IMG/VR virus record: IMGVR_UViG_3300047323_000694 | Coordinates: 34,045-98,044 of that record | DNA: 64,000 bases | Origin: a virus | Direction: 5' to 3' (one strand) | Shown here: one piece after another, positions 62,889-64,000 of the stretch | Numbering within the stretch: position 1 is the first letter of the stretch | How the letters are laid out: every line of letters starts with the position of its first letter | The notes under the pieces: generated by a model | What the model was told of the DNA's origin: nothing | Seen by the model: the letters and a program-made list of their open reading frames with translations, nothing else | Database searches by the model: none | Program-made: the position numbers and the translations under genes

Positions 62889-64000
62889 TGGTCCCACGGC
62901 CGCGAAACAAGGCGAACAAGAGTCTCCCGCAGAACCTGTACTTCGACTCGAGGCGTTCGAGCTATCGCTACCGTCGGCCCACTGATGGTAAGTGGTTCCA
63001 GTTCGGCACCGACCGGATAAAGGCCATCGACGCGGCAAAGCAGTTAAACCTGGAGTTCATGCGCGGCGCTGACCTGATCGTCACCGTTATGGGGAACTCA
63101 GTGGAGTCATTCAGCGGCTTCCTGGATACCTACGAGCGCGAAGTCCTGCCGCCGCGCGAGTTGGCCAAGGGCACCTTGGGTCTGTACGCCGTCCACTTCC
63201 GCCGCTTTCGTAAACACTTCGAAGGAAAGGCAGTGGACCAGATCACGATCCGCATGATCGCTGAAATGCTGGATGCTCTCACCCCGCGCACGGCCAACCA
63301 GTGCAGGGCACTGCTGATCGACATCTTCAATCACGCAGCGGCGAAGGGCTTGTGCCCGGACAACCCGGCGGCCAGCACTATCAACCGGATTGAGAAGAAA
63401 CAGCGCAAGCGGCACACCGTCGACGGACTGAAAGCCATTCGAGAGAAGGCGCCAAACTGGCTGCAGAACGCAATCGACTTGGCACTGATCACTGCTCAGC
63501 GCCGCACCGACATCCTGAACATGCGATTCGATGGTGTTCGGGATGGGTTTCTGTATGTGGTTCAGCAGAAGACGGCCAAAGCCAGTGACGCCGCCTGGAT
63601 ACGGTTCAAGGTGACAGATGAGCTTCAGGCGGTTATCAGCCGGTGCCGGGATGACATCGTCTCCCCGTACTTGATCCACCGTCGGCCTGATCGCAAGAAG
63701 CAGAAGCAGGCGCAAACGAAGGACCACTGGACGCAAGTCGAAGAACGATATTTGACGCGAGCCTTCAAAGAGGCGCGGGAGGTGGCGGGATGTTACAAGG
63801 GCTGGAAGGAAGAGGAAATGCCGGGCTTCCATGAGGTGCGAGCACTGTCGCTACACCTGTACCAGAAAGCCGGGAAAGACGGCCAGAAGATCGCCGGACA
63901 CGCCAGCGAAACCATGACCAAGAACTATCAGAAAGACCACGCCGAAATCGTCTGGTCGGAAGCAATTCCAGACCTGAATATCAGCGAAATTACCGGATAG
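62885..64000 (+). CDS. int: tyrosine integrase of the large prophage
   Basis: 371 residues, ending exactly at the window edge. The N-terminal arm-binding domain is SLPQNLYFDSRRSSYRYRRP then KWFQFGTDRIKAIDAAKQLN. Catalytic residues: Arg in ITAQRRTDILNMRFDG, HEVR in GFHEVRALSLHLYQKAG, His in KIAGHASETMTKNYQKDH with the Tyr nucleophile. It is unrelated in detail to the element 1 integrase. Its site should lie just beyond base 64000. Confidence 0.95.
   Translation: MMVPRPRNKANKSLPQNLYFDSRRSSYRYRRPTDGKWFQFGTDRIKAIDAAKQLNLEFMRGADLIVTVMGNSVESFSGFLDTYEREVLPPRELAKGTLGLYAVHFRRFRKHFEGKAVDQITIRMIAEMLDALTPRTANQCRALLIDIFNHAAAKGLCPDNPAASTINRIEKKQRKRHTVDGLKAIREKAPNWLQNAIDLALITAQRRTDILNMRFDGVRDGFLYVVQQKTAKASDAAWIRFKVTDELQAVISRCRDDIVSPYLIHRRPDRKKQKQAQTKDHWTQVEERYLTRAFKEAREVAGCYKGWKEEEMPGFHEVRALSLHLYQKAGKDGQKIAGHASETMTKNYQKDHAEIVWSEAIPDLNISEITG

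Overview
The window is bacterial, moderately GC-rich and almost entirely mobile DNA. The gene families, the Pro(GGG) tRNA remnant and the P22/F116-like architecture point to a Pseudomonas host (inference; no chromosomal housekeeping gene is visible). Two integrated elements sit head to tail. Element 1 (from before base 1 to about 3922) shows only its right end: a C5-cytosine methyltransferase, an excisionase-like gene and a tyrosine integrase facing a 49-bp 3' fragment of tRNA-Pro(GGG). Element 2 (about 3923 to beyond 64000) is a near-complete temperate podovirus-type prophage whose own integrase ends exactly at the window end.

Layout of element 2. 4.2-5.7 kb: lysis genes (Rz with nested Rz1, GH19 endolysin). 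5.7-11.1 kb: tail fibre genes. 11.2-11.9 kb: YhaV toxin with a short PrlF-like antitoxin. 12.3-18.1 kb: secreted or membrane proteins and two large putative ejection proteins. 18.1-21.1 kb: a P22 immI-like block (Arc, Mnt and Ant homologues plus a predicted sar-like antisense RNA), joined to two phage genes of unknown function and a strikingly periodic GGNNN pentanucleotide array. 21.1-37.7 kb: virion genes through capsid, scaffold, portal, large terminase and a Tad2-like anti-Thoeris gene. 38.4-39.4 kb: HicAB with an enlarged HicB. 39.5-41.5 kb: small terminase, an HslV-like protein and holin-like proteins. 41.9-49.1 kb: leftward early operon (cro, Rha/KilAC, replication O-like with an HNH insertion, NinX, DUF1367, NinG). 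49.2-51.5 kb: lysogenic operon (repressor, HipA-like kinase, DUF3037-like). 51.5-64 kb: rightward early operon (Sak4-like ATPase, SSB, exonuclease, methyltransferase, excisionase, integrase).

Regulation can be read from the sequence. Five 16-bp operators (core TTACC-N4-GGTAA) lie in two clusters, like lambda OR and OL. A boxA/hairpin nut-like site follows the rightward promoter. Nine copies of a fixed-geometry element (TTGnnn, 14-bp spacer ending CAGCCA, then CATAAC-like) stand at the head of every late transcription unit and look like a phage-specific late promoter. The repressor has no S24 peptidase domain, while two antirepressor-type genes are present, which fits induction by antirepressor rather than by repressor self-cleavage.

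Most promising for novelty are the pentanucleotide array with its neighbour genes, the repressor-linked HipA-like/DUF3037 pair, the late promoter family, and a dispersed 36-37-bp inverted repeat found in two genes and beside both toxin-antitoxin modules.
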